Source of the DNA: an uncultured Alphaproteobacteria bacterium
GTDB lineage: Bacteria > Pseudomonadota > Alphaproteobacteria > JALCBB01
Direction: 5' to 3'
Length of the DNA: 64,000 nucleotides
Assembly: GCA_958267355.1 (NCBI GenBank)
Contig: OY279575.1
Coordinates: 1,182,295-1,246,294 of the forward strand
The notes beneath the pieces are model-generated. The model searched no databases and was not told the DNA's origin. It saw nothing but the letters and a program-made list of their open reading frames with translations. A program made the translations under genes and the position numbers. Positions 43,079 to 50,452 of this stretch are shown in pieces; position 1 is the stretch's first letter, and each line of letters starts with the position of its first letter.

Positions 43079-44587
43079 TTAAAACCGAAGCCCACAGGCT
43101 TTAGCAAAAAGCACAACTGGATGCGAAGCGGCACTGGCTTTTTCTCCTGAGCCGTTGGCGGCAAGTCGCTCTGTTCCTTGGACGATATGCATCCCTGCCA
43201 ACGGACATTCGCTGGCAAAGTGTTGCATTTCCGCCCGCTGGAGTTGTTGTGCGACGGGCTTACCGATCTTGTGTGCGATTTCAAAGTTTTCGTCTAGCGA
43301 GCCCCACAAGCCGCCGTGTCCTGAGCAGCGAGCGGCGAATTTGATTTCTGTATCAGGAATGAGCTTGAGCAGATCGCGGGCTTTGAATCCGACATTTTGC
43401 GCTCGTGCGTGGCAGGCGACATGCAGGAAAATCCCGCCATCTAGTTTTTCTGGACGCACTGCCAGTCCGCCGCTTTTTTCTAGAGCGACAAGATATTCTG
43501 AGACATCGTAGGTAGCACTTGCGAGCTGTTTCACACCTGCGTGGTCGGGAAGCAACTGCGGCCACTCAAACTTCAGCATTAAGGCACAAGACGGAGTCAG
43601 AGCCACGACTTCATACCCCTTCTCCACCCACGGCAGGAGTGCTTTTACGACCTTCTCGGCTTGGGTGGCGACTCCTTTCAAGTCGCCGCGTTCAAGGCGT
43701 GGCATTCCGCAGCAGGCGGGTTGTACAGGGACAGCTTCTACGCCATTGGCGGCGAGCAAAGCCATTGTGGCGTGTCCTGTTTCTGTGGTGTGGTTTTCTA
43801 CGAAGCAGGTTGCATAGACGACAACTTTGCGGTCTGTGGCTTTTGTGCCTTCTGTGGTTTTTGTGCCTTCTGTGGCTTTTGCGCCTTCTGTGGCTTTTGC
43901 GCCTTCTGTGGTTTTGGCTGAACTTTTTTTAGCGTACTGTTTTTTAGCGTGCTGTTTTGTAGCGGTGGCGACAAAACGTTTGCGAGCGAAGGCGGGAAGT
44001 TCGGCTTGCGGATGCACTCCGAACAGCTTTTGCAGAATAAATCGTCCGAGCTTATTTGAGCGATGGGCTCCGAAGTTGGCGAGCCACGGGGCGAACTTTG
44101 CTAGAGCGGCATTTCTGTCTATGCGGGTGAGTGCTTTGCCTTTTGGCTCGGATTTTTTTTGTTGGCGTTCAGCGGCACGCCAACGGGTAATCAGGTGCGG
44201 AAAGTCTATGTTGAACTCGTGCGGTGGCACATACGGACAAGAAGCCATAAAGCACATATCGCAGAGTGTGCAGGCGTCGGCGACTGTGCCGTATTTGGCT
44301 TTGTCTACTGTGTCCAGCTCGCCACTGGGAGAGTCATCTATAAGGTCAAAGAGTCGCGGAAAAGAGTCACACAAGGCTAGGCATCGCCGACAGCCGTGGC
44401 AGACATCAAAGACGCGTTCCATTTCGGCGTTGAGCGCATCTTCGGAGAAATACTCAGCGACGGTATCTGCCTTGATGGTCTTGCTTTCGCGCCAAGCGTG
44501 CGGATGGCGCACGGGCGGAGCCAATCCACCTTCACGCAAAGCTTCACCTTGTTGTGAATTGGTTGGTTGTTGATTACTTAAAGACAT
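43079..44587 (-). CDS. Fe-S oxidoreductase, GlpC/heterodisulfide-reductase-like, with repeat insertion
   Basis: A 502-residue protein. Two [4Fe-4S] motifs lie near the N-terminus: CHGCRRCLALCDSFP (about 59-73) and CTLCDMCFMASCPYVPP (about 105-120). Two Cys-rich CCG-type domains follow: ATCFVENHTTETGHATMALL ... PACCGMPRLERGD and VACHARAQNVGFKARDLL ... ARCSGHGG. This is the architecture of GlpC and HdrD-type subunits. Between the halves (about 218-252) is a repeat insertion of 6-residue units (AKATEG), coded by 18-bp repeats at 43840-43950. Substrate unknown; linked to rubrerythrin and DUF3501. Confidence 0.85.
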   Translation of the reverse strand: MSLSNQQPTNSQQGEALREGGLAPPVRHPHAWRESKTIKADTVAEYFSEDALNAEMERVFDVCHGCRRCLALCDSFPRLFDLIDDSPSGELDTVDKAKYGTVADACTLCDMCFMASCPYVPPHEFNIDFPHLITRWRAAERQQKKSEPKGKALTRIDRNAALAKFAPWLANFGAHRSNKLGRFILQKLFGVHPQAELPAFARKRFVATATKQHAKKQYAKKSSAKTTEGAKATEGAKATEGTKTTEGTKATDRKVVVYATCFVENHTTETGHATMALLAANGVEAVPVQPACCGMPRLERGDLKGVATQAEKVVKALLPWVEKGYEVVALTPSCALMLKFEWPQLLPDHAGVKQLASATYDVSEYLVALEKSGGLAVRPEKLDGGIFLHVACHARAQNVGFKARDLLKLIPDTEIKFAARCSGHGGLWGSLDENFEIAHKIGKPVAQQLQRAEMQHFASECPLAGMHIVQGTERLAANGSGEKASAASHPVVLFAKACGLRF

Positions 44588-44598
44588 CTGTGCGCCAT

Positions 44599-44751
44599 CT
44601 AGTGCGTTCTATCTGGTGTGCGGCTTGGCACGGGTGGAGCGACTCCACCTTCACGCAAAGCTTCGCCTTGTTGTGGATTGGTTGGTTGTGGATTAGTTGG
44701 TTGCGAATTAGTTGATTGCGGATTGGTTGATTGCGAATTGTTTAAAGACAT
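44599..44751 (-). pseudogene. Duplicated 5' fragment of the Fe-S oxidoreductase gene
   Basis: Immediately upstream of the Fe-S gene, a 50-codon frame (ATG at 44751, TAG at 44599) copies the start of that gene. Both begin MSL, have an Asn/Gln/Ser/Thr/Pro repeat and then QQGEALREGG followed by APPV; the copy has a longer NPQ/NSQ repeat tract and then diverges into a stop. The real gene starts at 44587, 12 bp further on. It looks like the product of a local tandem duplication of the gene start; whether the short peptide is made is unknown. Confidence 0.7.
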
Positions 44752-44779
44752 TTCTGCGTGGTGGGCTTGATGGCTTACG

Positions 44780-44890
44780 GCTTACGGTACGCGACATAAA
44801 AAAGTGGCGGGCAAAAGCGGTGGGTAAAAGTGGCGGACAAAAGCGGTGGGTAAAAGTAGCGGGTAAAAGTGGCGGACAAAAAGAAAAAGG
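44780..44890. repeat. 13-bp tandem repeats downstream of rubrerythrin
   Basis: About six copies of a 13-bp unit (AAAAGTGGCGGAC / AAAAGCGGTGGGT alternating) at 44803-44882. They lie between the rubrerythrin terminator and the duplicated gene start, so the gap of about 370 bp between the rubrerythrin and Fe-S genes consists almost wholly of repeats. Confidence 0.85.
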
Positions 44891-44910
44891 GAGGGCAAGA
44901 AGTCTTGCCC
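44875..44910 (-). terminator. Rho-independent terminator after rubrerythrin
   Basis: On the minus strand GGGCAAGA and TCTTGCCC form a perfect 7-8-bp stem with a tiny loop (44893-44910), followed by CCC and a T-rich run TTTTTCTTTTT (44875-44889 on the plus strand as A-rich). It stands 45 bp after the rubrerythrin stop, so rubrerythrin is probably transcribed separately from most Fe-S gene transcription. Confidence 0.75.
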
Positions 44911-44955
44911 TACCCTTTCGTCTTTTGGCGTTGTGCCAAGGACTTGCCTCGGGAT

Positions 44956-45372
44956 TTATCCAAGCACTTCCAGTGCTTTTTGGAATCGTCCAGCGTGGCT
45001 TTTTTCGGCTTTGGCGAGAGTTTCGAACCAATCGGCGATTTCATCAAAGCCTTCGTCGCGAGCTTCGCGAGCCATTCCTGGATACATGTCGGTGTATTCG
45101 TGGGTTTCGCCGGCGATGGCGGCTTTCAGGTTTAGGGAAGTTTCGCCGATGGGCTCGCCCGTTGCGGGATCTCCGACTTCTTCTAGGTATTGCAGGTGTC
45201 CGTGGGCGTGTCCTGTCTCGCCTTCTGCAGTTGAGCGGAAGACTGCGGCGACATCGTTGTAGCCTTCTATATCTGCTTTTTGGGCGAAATATAGGTATCT
45301 GCGATTGGCTTGGCTTTCGCCTGAGAAGGCATCTTTGAGGTTTTGCTCGGTTTTGCTTCCTTTGAGAGACAT
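44956..45372 (-). CDS. Rubrerythrin (diiron domain only)
   Basis: A 138-residue four-helix diiron protein that reduces peroxide. Ligand motifs are present: [22 protein letters not shown] (E-x-x-A-x-x-R-Y) in helix 1, [16 protein letters not shown] (E-x-x-H) in helix 2, [20 protein letters not shown] (E-x-x-E) in helix 3, and [16 protein letters not shown] (E-x-x-H) in helix 4. The C-terminal rubredoxin domain of classical rubrerythrin is absent, so an external electron donor is needed; the neighbouring Fe-S oxidoreductase is a candidate. AAGGA precedes the ATG. Confidence 0.93.
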   Translation of the reverse strand: MSLKGSKTEQNLKDAFSGESQANRRYLYFAQKADIEGYNDVAAVFRSTAEGETGHAHGHLQYLEEVGDPATGEPIGETSLNLKAAIAGETHEYTDMYPGMAREARDEGFDEIADWFETLAKAEKSHAGRFQKALEVLG

Positions 45373-46128
45373 GATTGCATTCCTTCTCTTGTTTGTGTTC
45401 TGTGGTTTGTGGTTTGTGTTGTGTTCTGTGGTTTGTGGAGTTGTGTGTTCTGTGGAGTTGTGGTTTGTGGTGTTGTGGTTTGTAGAGAAAATTTAGGATT
45501 TGACAGGCTCTTTGTCAATGTTTTTTTGATGCATTCTAAAAAATAAATATTACCAATAATCACACAAGAAATGGGTCAAGGCTAGGCTTTATACAGGGCT
45601 TCGTCTCAAAGTTAATCTGTGCCTTCCCCATCTTTACAGTACCCTGATTTCTAAGACGCAGAAAAATGGGTAAGTGTTGGGCTTTCTCGCAACATTTAAT
45701 TTACGCACCCTTGCGGGTGCTCTTGCCGCCTGCGGCGGCGTCCGCTTCGCTCCGTTCGCTGACGCTCCACTCCGCTCGCGCTCGTGCCCTACGGGCACTC
45801 GGTGGGTCTTCGTCTCCATAACGGGAGCCAGTTAATCCCCCTAATCTTACGCTCCCCCCGTAGGGGGCTTCGGCTCAATTAACCTTTTACTGGAAACTAT
45901 GGGGCTTAACGGCTGGTGGGGGCACAAGGCTTGGCATTGACGCACCGCCGCAAGGCGGACGCACCGCAAGGTGCAAAATTTATTTTTTGAGCCAGAGCAT
46001 AGCTTTCCTGCTGATTTTGCCAAATCGGAGCAAAAAAAATTTGAATCTGCCTGAAAATGGCTCATTTCCTATATAGGAGATTTTGCAACTCTATTAGCCC
46101 CCAAACCCCCAAACCGAAGGATTACCCC
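45373..46128. repeat. 756-bp gap with GT repeats and a cluster of palindromes
   Basis: Positions 45390-45490 hold imperfect TGTTCTGTGGTTTGTGG-type repeats upstream of rubrerythrin. Positions 45700-45990 hold a cluster of perfect small palindromes: GCACCCTTGCGGGTGC (45706-45721), GCCGCCTGCGGCGGC (45726-45740), GTGCCCTACGGGCAC (45784-45798), CCGCCGCAAGGCGG and GCACCGCAAGGTGC (about 45946-45980). No gene is supported; the only open frame across the palindromes is composed of them. An AT-rich stretch at 45495-45560 could hold the rubrerythrin promoter. Confidence 0.75.
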
Positions 46129-47058
46129 ATGCACTCCACCCGCCCAGCCGACCAGCCTACGACAGCCGCCAAGCTGCAGGAAGTGCGCCAATACCTATCC
46201 GCCCTAGACCCCGAACTACTAACAGAGTCCCTAGCCAACCACTACGCAGGACAGGCGAGCAAAAGCGCGGAAATCCGCAGGGCTAACCTTGCCCAACTCC
46301 TGCCCCATCTCAACGACAAGCTAGAAGACGAAGTCAAAGCCCTGCTGTCGTTGCAACGCTCTATACAGGAAGAAGACGAAACCAACGCCAAAGAGCGAGC
46401 ACTCGGCAGGGCTTTTAACGCCCAACGAAGACGCGATGAACGCCAGCTTATAATGTTCAACCTAGAGTTATTACGGCTCAACCCTACGCCCGAGGGCTTG
46501 ACCGACCAAGAACTTCGCCACCACCAAGAAATTACGACCGAGACGATGAACAGGTTAACCGAGGCATTAGAAAACCTGCGCACCCGTGGAAAGCTCGTAG
46601 AGCCTGAAACCTTTGACAAAAAACAGACGATAGCCCCCCGCCGCAACCTGCGGAGAGAAGAAGCGATACGCCGCACCGAGATGATCCGCGAGCTGACCCA
46701 GTTCTGCGAGCTGGTAGAACAAGTTGTGGCAGGAAAGAAAATCGTTGATGACGCGACTATGGCAGAGCTAATTGACCGTGCCCAAGCGTATCTATCCCCA
46801 GACGAACATATCAAAGAGTACAGCGAGACCGAAGACTATCGTTCTACCCGTCGCTTGATAGATAACAGTTCTTCGCACGAGAAGAAGATTGCGCTCCGTG
46901 TAGAAGCCGAAGACCGCTACGACGGCATGGATTGGAGCAACCCGTACGAAAAGCAACCCGACAAGCCCAAAAAAGAACCAAGTGCCATCTATGTAGACGG
47001 AGGTAATATCCCCAACCCCAAACTCTACCCCCCCAAACCCAAAGCCCAAGCCCCCTAA
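46129..47058 (+). CDS. Orphan charged, helical protein of unknown function
   Basis: A 309-residue protein starting at an ATG with AAGGA upstream (a frame from 46057 is open but has no ribosome site). It is hydrophilic and almost wholly helical (residues 10-270: LQEVRQYLSALDPELLTESL, RRDERQLIMFNLELLRLN, RRNLRREEAIRRTEMIRELTQ), with a Pro/Lys-rich tail (PNPKLYPPKPKAQAP). No signal peptide, membrane segment or known motif is seen. It lies alone between repeat-rich gaps, unlike the operon genes around it. An unlinked T3SS effector is a speculation; a lineage-specific structural protein is as likely. Confidence 0.6.
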   Translation: MHSTRPADQPTTAAKLQEVRQYLSALDPELLTESLANHYAGQASKSAEIRRANLAQLLPHLNDKLEDEVKALLSLQRSIQEEDETNAKERALGRAFNAQRRRDERQLIMFNLELLRLNPTPEGLTDQELRHHQEITTETMNRLTEALENLRTRGKLVEPETFDKKQTIAPRRNLRREEAIRRTEMIRELTQFCELVEQVVAGKKIVDDATMAELIDRAQAYLSPDEHIKEYSETEDYRSTRRLIDNSSSHEKKIALRVEAEDRYDGMDWSNPYEKQPDKPKKEPSAIYVDGGNIPNPKLYPPKPKAQAP

Positions 47059-47194
47059 ACCCCCCGTCAACGGAAAACCACCCAACCCCTCACCCTAATC
47101 CGCAAAACCCCACTTCCCCCAACAGGGAGAGTCTATTAATTATCAGGGGTGGGGGGGATTCACGCCACGGTGAAAAAAGCGATAAAGTAGGGGT

Positions 47195-48817
47195 ATGGCT
47201 CGCGAAACCCATAAAGCCTCCACGCGCAAAAAGAGCGCACGGAAATCTACTCGCACAACCGCAGCGAAGGCGAAGCGGAGTCGTGACTCCAAGACGCACG
47301 CAAGTGCGCCCAATCCAATGTGGGGCGGGGGCTTTTCAGCAGGTGCCACGCCCAATATGCAGGCAATCAATAACTCCTTGGCGTTTGATCGGCGACTCTG
47401 GCAGCACGATATCATCGCTTCGCTCGCGCATGTTGAAATGCTAAAAACCACAAAAATCTTGTCCGCAAGCGATTGCGCAAAAATCAAACGCGGACTCTCA
47501 CAAATCACTCGTGAGTTCGAGTCTGACTCCTTTCCTTTTGACGAGTCGCTGGAAGATATTCATATGAATATAGAAGCCCGACTCGCCACAATCATCGGCG
47601 CACAAGTCGCAGGACGACTCCATACCGCCCGCTCGCGCAATGACCAGGCAGTAACCGATTTGCGCCTGTGGCTGCGCGAAGCGTGCAACGCAATAGACTC
47701 CGCCTTGCAGAACCTGCAAGCCGTCTTAATCAAACGCGCCAAGCAGGAAGCCACTACGCCACTTCCTGCCTATACGCACCAGCAACGCGCCCAGGTAATC
47801 AGCTTAGGACACTGGTGCCTCTCTTGGGTGGAAGCCCTGGGACGCGACCGCGAGCGTTTCGCCGACACGCAACGGCGAATCAATCGCTCGCCTCTCGGTG
47901 CCGCCGCTTGCGCAGGAACAGGCTTTCCAATTCGTCCCGAACAGACGGCAAAGACTCTGGGCTTTGACGCTCCACTCGCCAATGCCCTAGATGCCGTAGC
48001 CGCTCGCGACTTCGCCCTAGAATATCTCTCCGCTTGCGCAATCTGCGCCACCACTCTGTCGCGGCTCGGAGCCGAGTTAGTCCTGTGGTCTTCCGCCGAA
48101 TACGGATTCGTGGCAATGCACGAGTCTTGGTCTAGCGGCTCGTCCATTATGCCGCAGAAACGCAACCCCGATGCAGCAGAACTACTACGAGCCAAAGCTG
48201 GCCGCGTAATCGGCGACTTAACCGCTCTGCTCACCACAGTCAAAGGCTTGCCTCTCGCCTACGCCAAAGACTTACAAGAAGACAAAGAACCATTGTTTGA
48301 CGCAACCGACACTTTGCTCCTGTGCCTCAACGCAGGACACGGAATGCTCGCCACTTGCTCCTTCAAACGCACAGCAATGGCAGAAGCCGCTCACGGCTTT
48401 CTCAGTGCCACAGATCTCGCCGATTACCTAGTACGCAAACAAGGCTTACCCTTCCGCGAGTGCCACAAACGCGTCTCCGCACTGGTAGCCGAAGCACAAA
48501 AAACAGCACCAAGCCTTGATACAGCAAGCGATAGCGCACTCGCCCGTTGCCTCGGCTGGAAAAGCGCAAAGTCACTAACTTCCCAGCAACGCAAAGAACT
48601 CGCCACCCTGCGCGGCTTGCTCTCTGTCAAAGCAGGGCTAGAAGCCCGCAACTCATTTGCAGGGACAGCTCCTAAGCGGGTGCAAGCGGCGGCGGCGGCA
48701 GCGGAGAAAAAGTTTCTAGGCAGACAAGCCGCGACTCAACAATCCAAGCGGCAAGCCCAGCGGCAAGCCCAGAAGCAAGCTCAGCGGCAATCCAAGCAAA
48801 AGCGGAGCAAGAAATAA
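47195..48817 (+). CDS. argH: Argininosuccinate lyase with low-complexity tails
   Basis: A 540-residue enzyme of arginine synthesis (family usually about 460 aa). The core shows MWGGGFSAGATPNMQAIN, EDIHMNIEARLATIIG, GRLHTARSRNDQAVTDLRLWLRE, the TRYAHQ-like TPLPAYTHQQRAQVISLGHW, and the signature GSSIMPQKRNPDAAELLRAKAG. The first ~40 residues are a basic Lys/Arg/Ser/Thr tail (RKKSARKSTRTTAAKAKR), and the last ~30 form a Gln/Lys/Ala/Arg repeat (RQAQRQAQKQAQRQSKQK). Neither belongs to the normal fold. It is first in an operon with a lipoprotein gene and lysA. Confidence 0.95.
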   Translation: MARETHKASTRKKSARKSTRTTAAKAKRSRDSKTHASAPNPMWGGGFSAGATPNMQAINNSLAFDRRLWQHDIIASLAHVEMLKTTKILSASDCAKIKRGLSQITREFESDSFPFDESLEDIHMNIEARLATIIGAQVAGRLHTARSRNDQAVTDLRLWLREACNAIDSALQNLQAVLIKRAKQEATTPLPAYTHQQRAQVISLGHWCLSWVEALGRDRERFADTQRRINRSPLGAAACAGTGFPIRPEQTAKTLGFDAPLANALDAVAARDFALEYLSACAICATTLSRLGAELVLWSSAEYGFVAMHESWSSGSSIMPQKRNPDAAELLRAKAGRVIGDLTALLTTVKGLPLAYAKDLQEDKEPLFDATDTLLLCLNAGHGMLATCSFKRTAMAEAAHGFLSATDLADYLVRKQGLPFRECHKRVSALVAEAQKTAPSLDTASDSALARCLGWKSAKSLTSQQRKELATLRGLLSVKAGLEARNSFAGTAPKRVQAAAAAAEKKFLGRQAATQQSKRQAQRQAQKQAQRQSKQKRSKK

Positions 48818-49017
48818 TGCGCGGCAGGGTTTCGGTTGTGCTGGTTGCAAGTGTCTTACTGCTTGCGCTGGGGAGTTGTGGCAAACGCTCCGAAGTGTCT
48901 GCACCCGAAGGAGCCGAAGCAGGCTGGGGCGTGCAACAGCAATATCCGCGCCCCGAAAAAGATCTAGAACCCGATATGAACGAAGGCTTTGGCAATCCGA
49001 AGGGAGTGCCAAAGTGA
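48817..49017 (+). CDS. Small lipoprotein (LptM/YifL-like position)
   Basis: A 66-residue lipoprotein: signal peptide VSVVLVASVLLLALGSC with a lipobox LGSC (Cys 21), then a short Pro/Glu-rich tail (EKDLEPDMNEGFGNPKGVPK). The ATG overlaps the argH stop and the lysA GTG overlaps its own stop, so all three are translationally coupled. A small lipoprotein between argH and lysA is a recurring arrangement in proteobacteria; in Enterobacteria the gene before lysA-dapF encodes LptM (YifL), which aids LptD assembly. Equivalence is inferred from position. Confidence 0.75.
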   Translation: MRGRVSVVLVASVLLLALGSCGKRSEVSAPEGAEAGWGVQQQYPRPEKDLEPDMNEGFGNPKGVPK

Positions 49018-50423
49018 GCTCAAGCGTGAATCCGACTCGTTCTGTTGGTTTTTTCCGCGACGAGTCGGGCAGACTGTCCTGCGACGGCGCAGACCTATCG
49101 GCTCTTGCCGAAGAATACGGCACACCGCTTTATCTCTACTCCGAAGCCGCGCTGATCGCCGCCTGGACAAACTTTCACACCACAATCGCCGAAGCCGTGC
49201 GCCACGCCAGCCACGAAGCCGCAGAAGCCTTGGTTTGCTATTCGCTAAAGGCAAATCCGCATCTTGCCCTTGTCTCACTTCTGCGGAGTTTAGGAGCTGG
49301 CGCTGACTTGGTCTCGGGCGGTGAGCTGACCCGTGCCCTTGCCGCAGGTGTGCCACCCGAAAAAATTGTCTTCGCCGGCGTGGCAAAGAGCCAAGCCGAA
49401 TTACGCCAAGGAGTCGCCGCAGGAATCCTGCAATTCAATGTTGAAAGCGAAAGCGAGCTGGCTGACCTAAACGCCATCGCCGAAGGAGCCAAACACAAAG
49501 TCGCAGTCGCCTTGCGCTATACCCCCGATGTCGGCGGGGGCGGAACTGACAAAATTACAACGGGGCGGGCGGGCGATAAGTTTGGCTTAAGCCGTGAGAC
49601 AATTCTGCAGCTTGTAAGCCAAGATTTGCAACACGATTTTCCGCATTTAGATTTTGCGGGCTTGAGTGTGCATATTGGCTCGCAGGTTTTTGACACGGCT
49701 TCGTTTCGCTCCGCTTGGCAAAAACTTCTTAGATTGTTTCAAGAAGCCCACGCCGCAGGCTGTACAACTTTACGCCGTGCTGACTTGGGCGGCGGGCTTG
49801 GGATTTCCTATGGCACGACTCCTGCGCCAAGTCTCAACGATTACGCGGCGGAAGTTGCAAGCTTCACAAAAGACTTCACGCCGCTCGCGCTCCCTGCCGT
49901 AGCGGACGCAGAAACGCCGCTTGTGCTCTTTGAGCCAGGCAGGCGGATTGTCGCGGCGGCAGGCGGATTGCTCACCCGCGTCTTGCGGGTCAAGGACGAA
50001 GCAGGGCGCAGATTTGTACTTTTAGACGCGGCAATGAATGATCTAATCCGCCCTGCCCTCTACGGCACAGAACACCGCCTAGAAGCCGTAGCTCCGCCTG
50101 TGAGCCACCAAAAGCACACAGGGAAGCCCACAGCAGACCTTGCAGGAATCAGCGTGGCAGGGCCGATTTGTGAAACCAGCGATGTCTTCTTGCCCGAACG
50201 CGCCCCCGAACAAGCTTCGGCTTGGAGCCAGCTCCAAGAAGGCGAGCTTGCAGTCTTCTTAGACACAGGAGCCTACGGGGCGACTATGGCTTCTGCCTAT
50301 AACTCCCGCCCCCCTGCCGCCGAAGTGCTAGTGCGAGCTGATGCTAGGCACAAGTGCATCACACCCCGCCGCACAGTTGATTCCTTGATGGAAAGCGAGA
50401 CGATTCCGTCTGACTTGCTTTAA
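49014..50423 (+). CDS. lysA: Diaminopimelate decarboxylase
   Basis: A 469-residue PLP enzyme making lysine from meso-diaminopimelate. The GTG start at 49014 overlaps the lipoprotein stop (GTGA) and has GGGAG upstream; a frame from 48876 is rejected because it would overlap that gene fully. Features include YGTPLYLYSEAAL, the PLP lysine in VCYSLKANPHLALV, SGGELTRALAAGVPPEKIVFAGVAKS (in part), SVHIGSQVFD, RADLGGGLGISYG, FEPGRRIVAAAG, and the substrate-binding CETSDVFLPER and GAYGATMASAYNSRP. Length is slightly above usual. Confidence 0.95.
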   Translation: MSSSVNPTRSVGFFRDESGRLSCDGADLSALAEEYGTPLYLYSEAALIAAWTNFHTTIAEAVRHASHEAAEALVCYSLKANPHLALVSLLRSLGAGADLVSGGELTRALAAGVPPEKIVFAGVAKSQAELRQGVAAGILQFNVESESELADLNAIAEGAKHKVAVALRYTPDVGGGGTDKITTGRAGDKFGLSRETILQLVSQDLQHDFPHLDFAGLSVHIGSQVFDTASFRSAWQKLLRLFQEAHAAGCTTLRRADLGGGLGISYGTTPAPSLNDYAAEVASFTKDFTPLALPAVADAETPLVLFEPGRRIVAAAGGLLTRVLRVKDEAGRRFVLLDAAMNDLIRPALYGTEHRLEAVAPPVSHQKHTGKPTADLAGISVAGPICETSDVFLPERAPEQASAWSQLQEGELAVFLDTGAYGATMASAYNSRPPAAEVLVRADARHKCITPRRTVDSLMESETIPSDLL

Positions 50424-50452
50424 AGCCGCTATAAAGCCGCGATTGCGACAGC

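Noticed and set aside
43827..44573. 248-residue protein on the plus strand
   Set aside because: It is the antisense reading of the Fe-S oxidoreductase, beginning in its 18-bp repeat insertion; no motif or ribosome site.
45634..45819. 61-residue minus-strand frame
   Set aside because: It is made of the palindrome cluster and has no coding character.
48876..49013. 46-residue N-terminal extension of LysA
   Set aside because: It overlaps the lipoprotein gene in another frame; the GTG at 49014 with a ribosome site and stop overlap is better.
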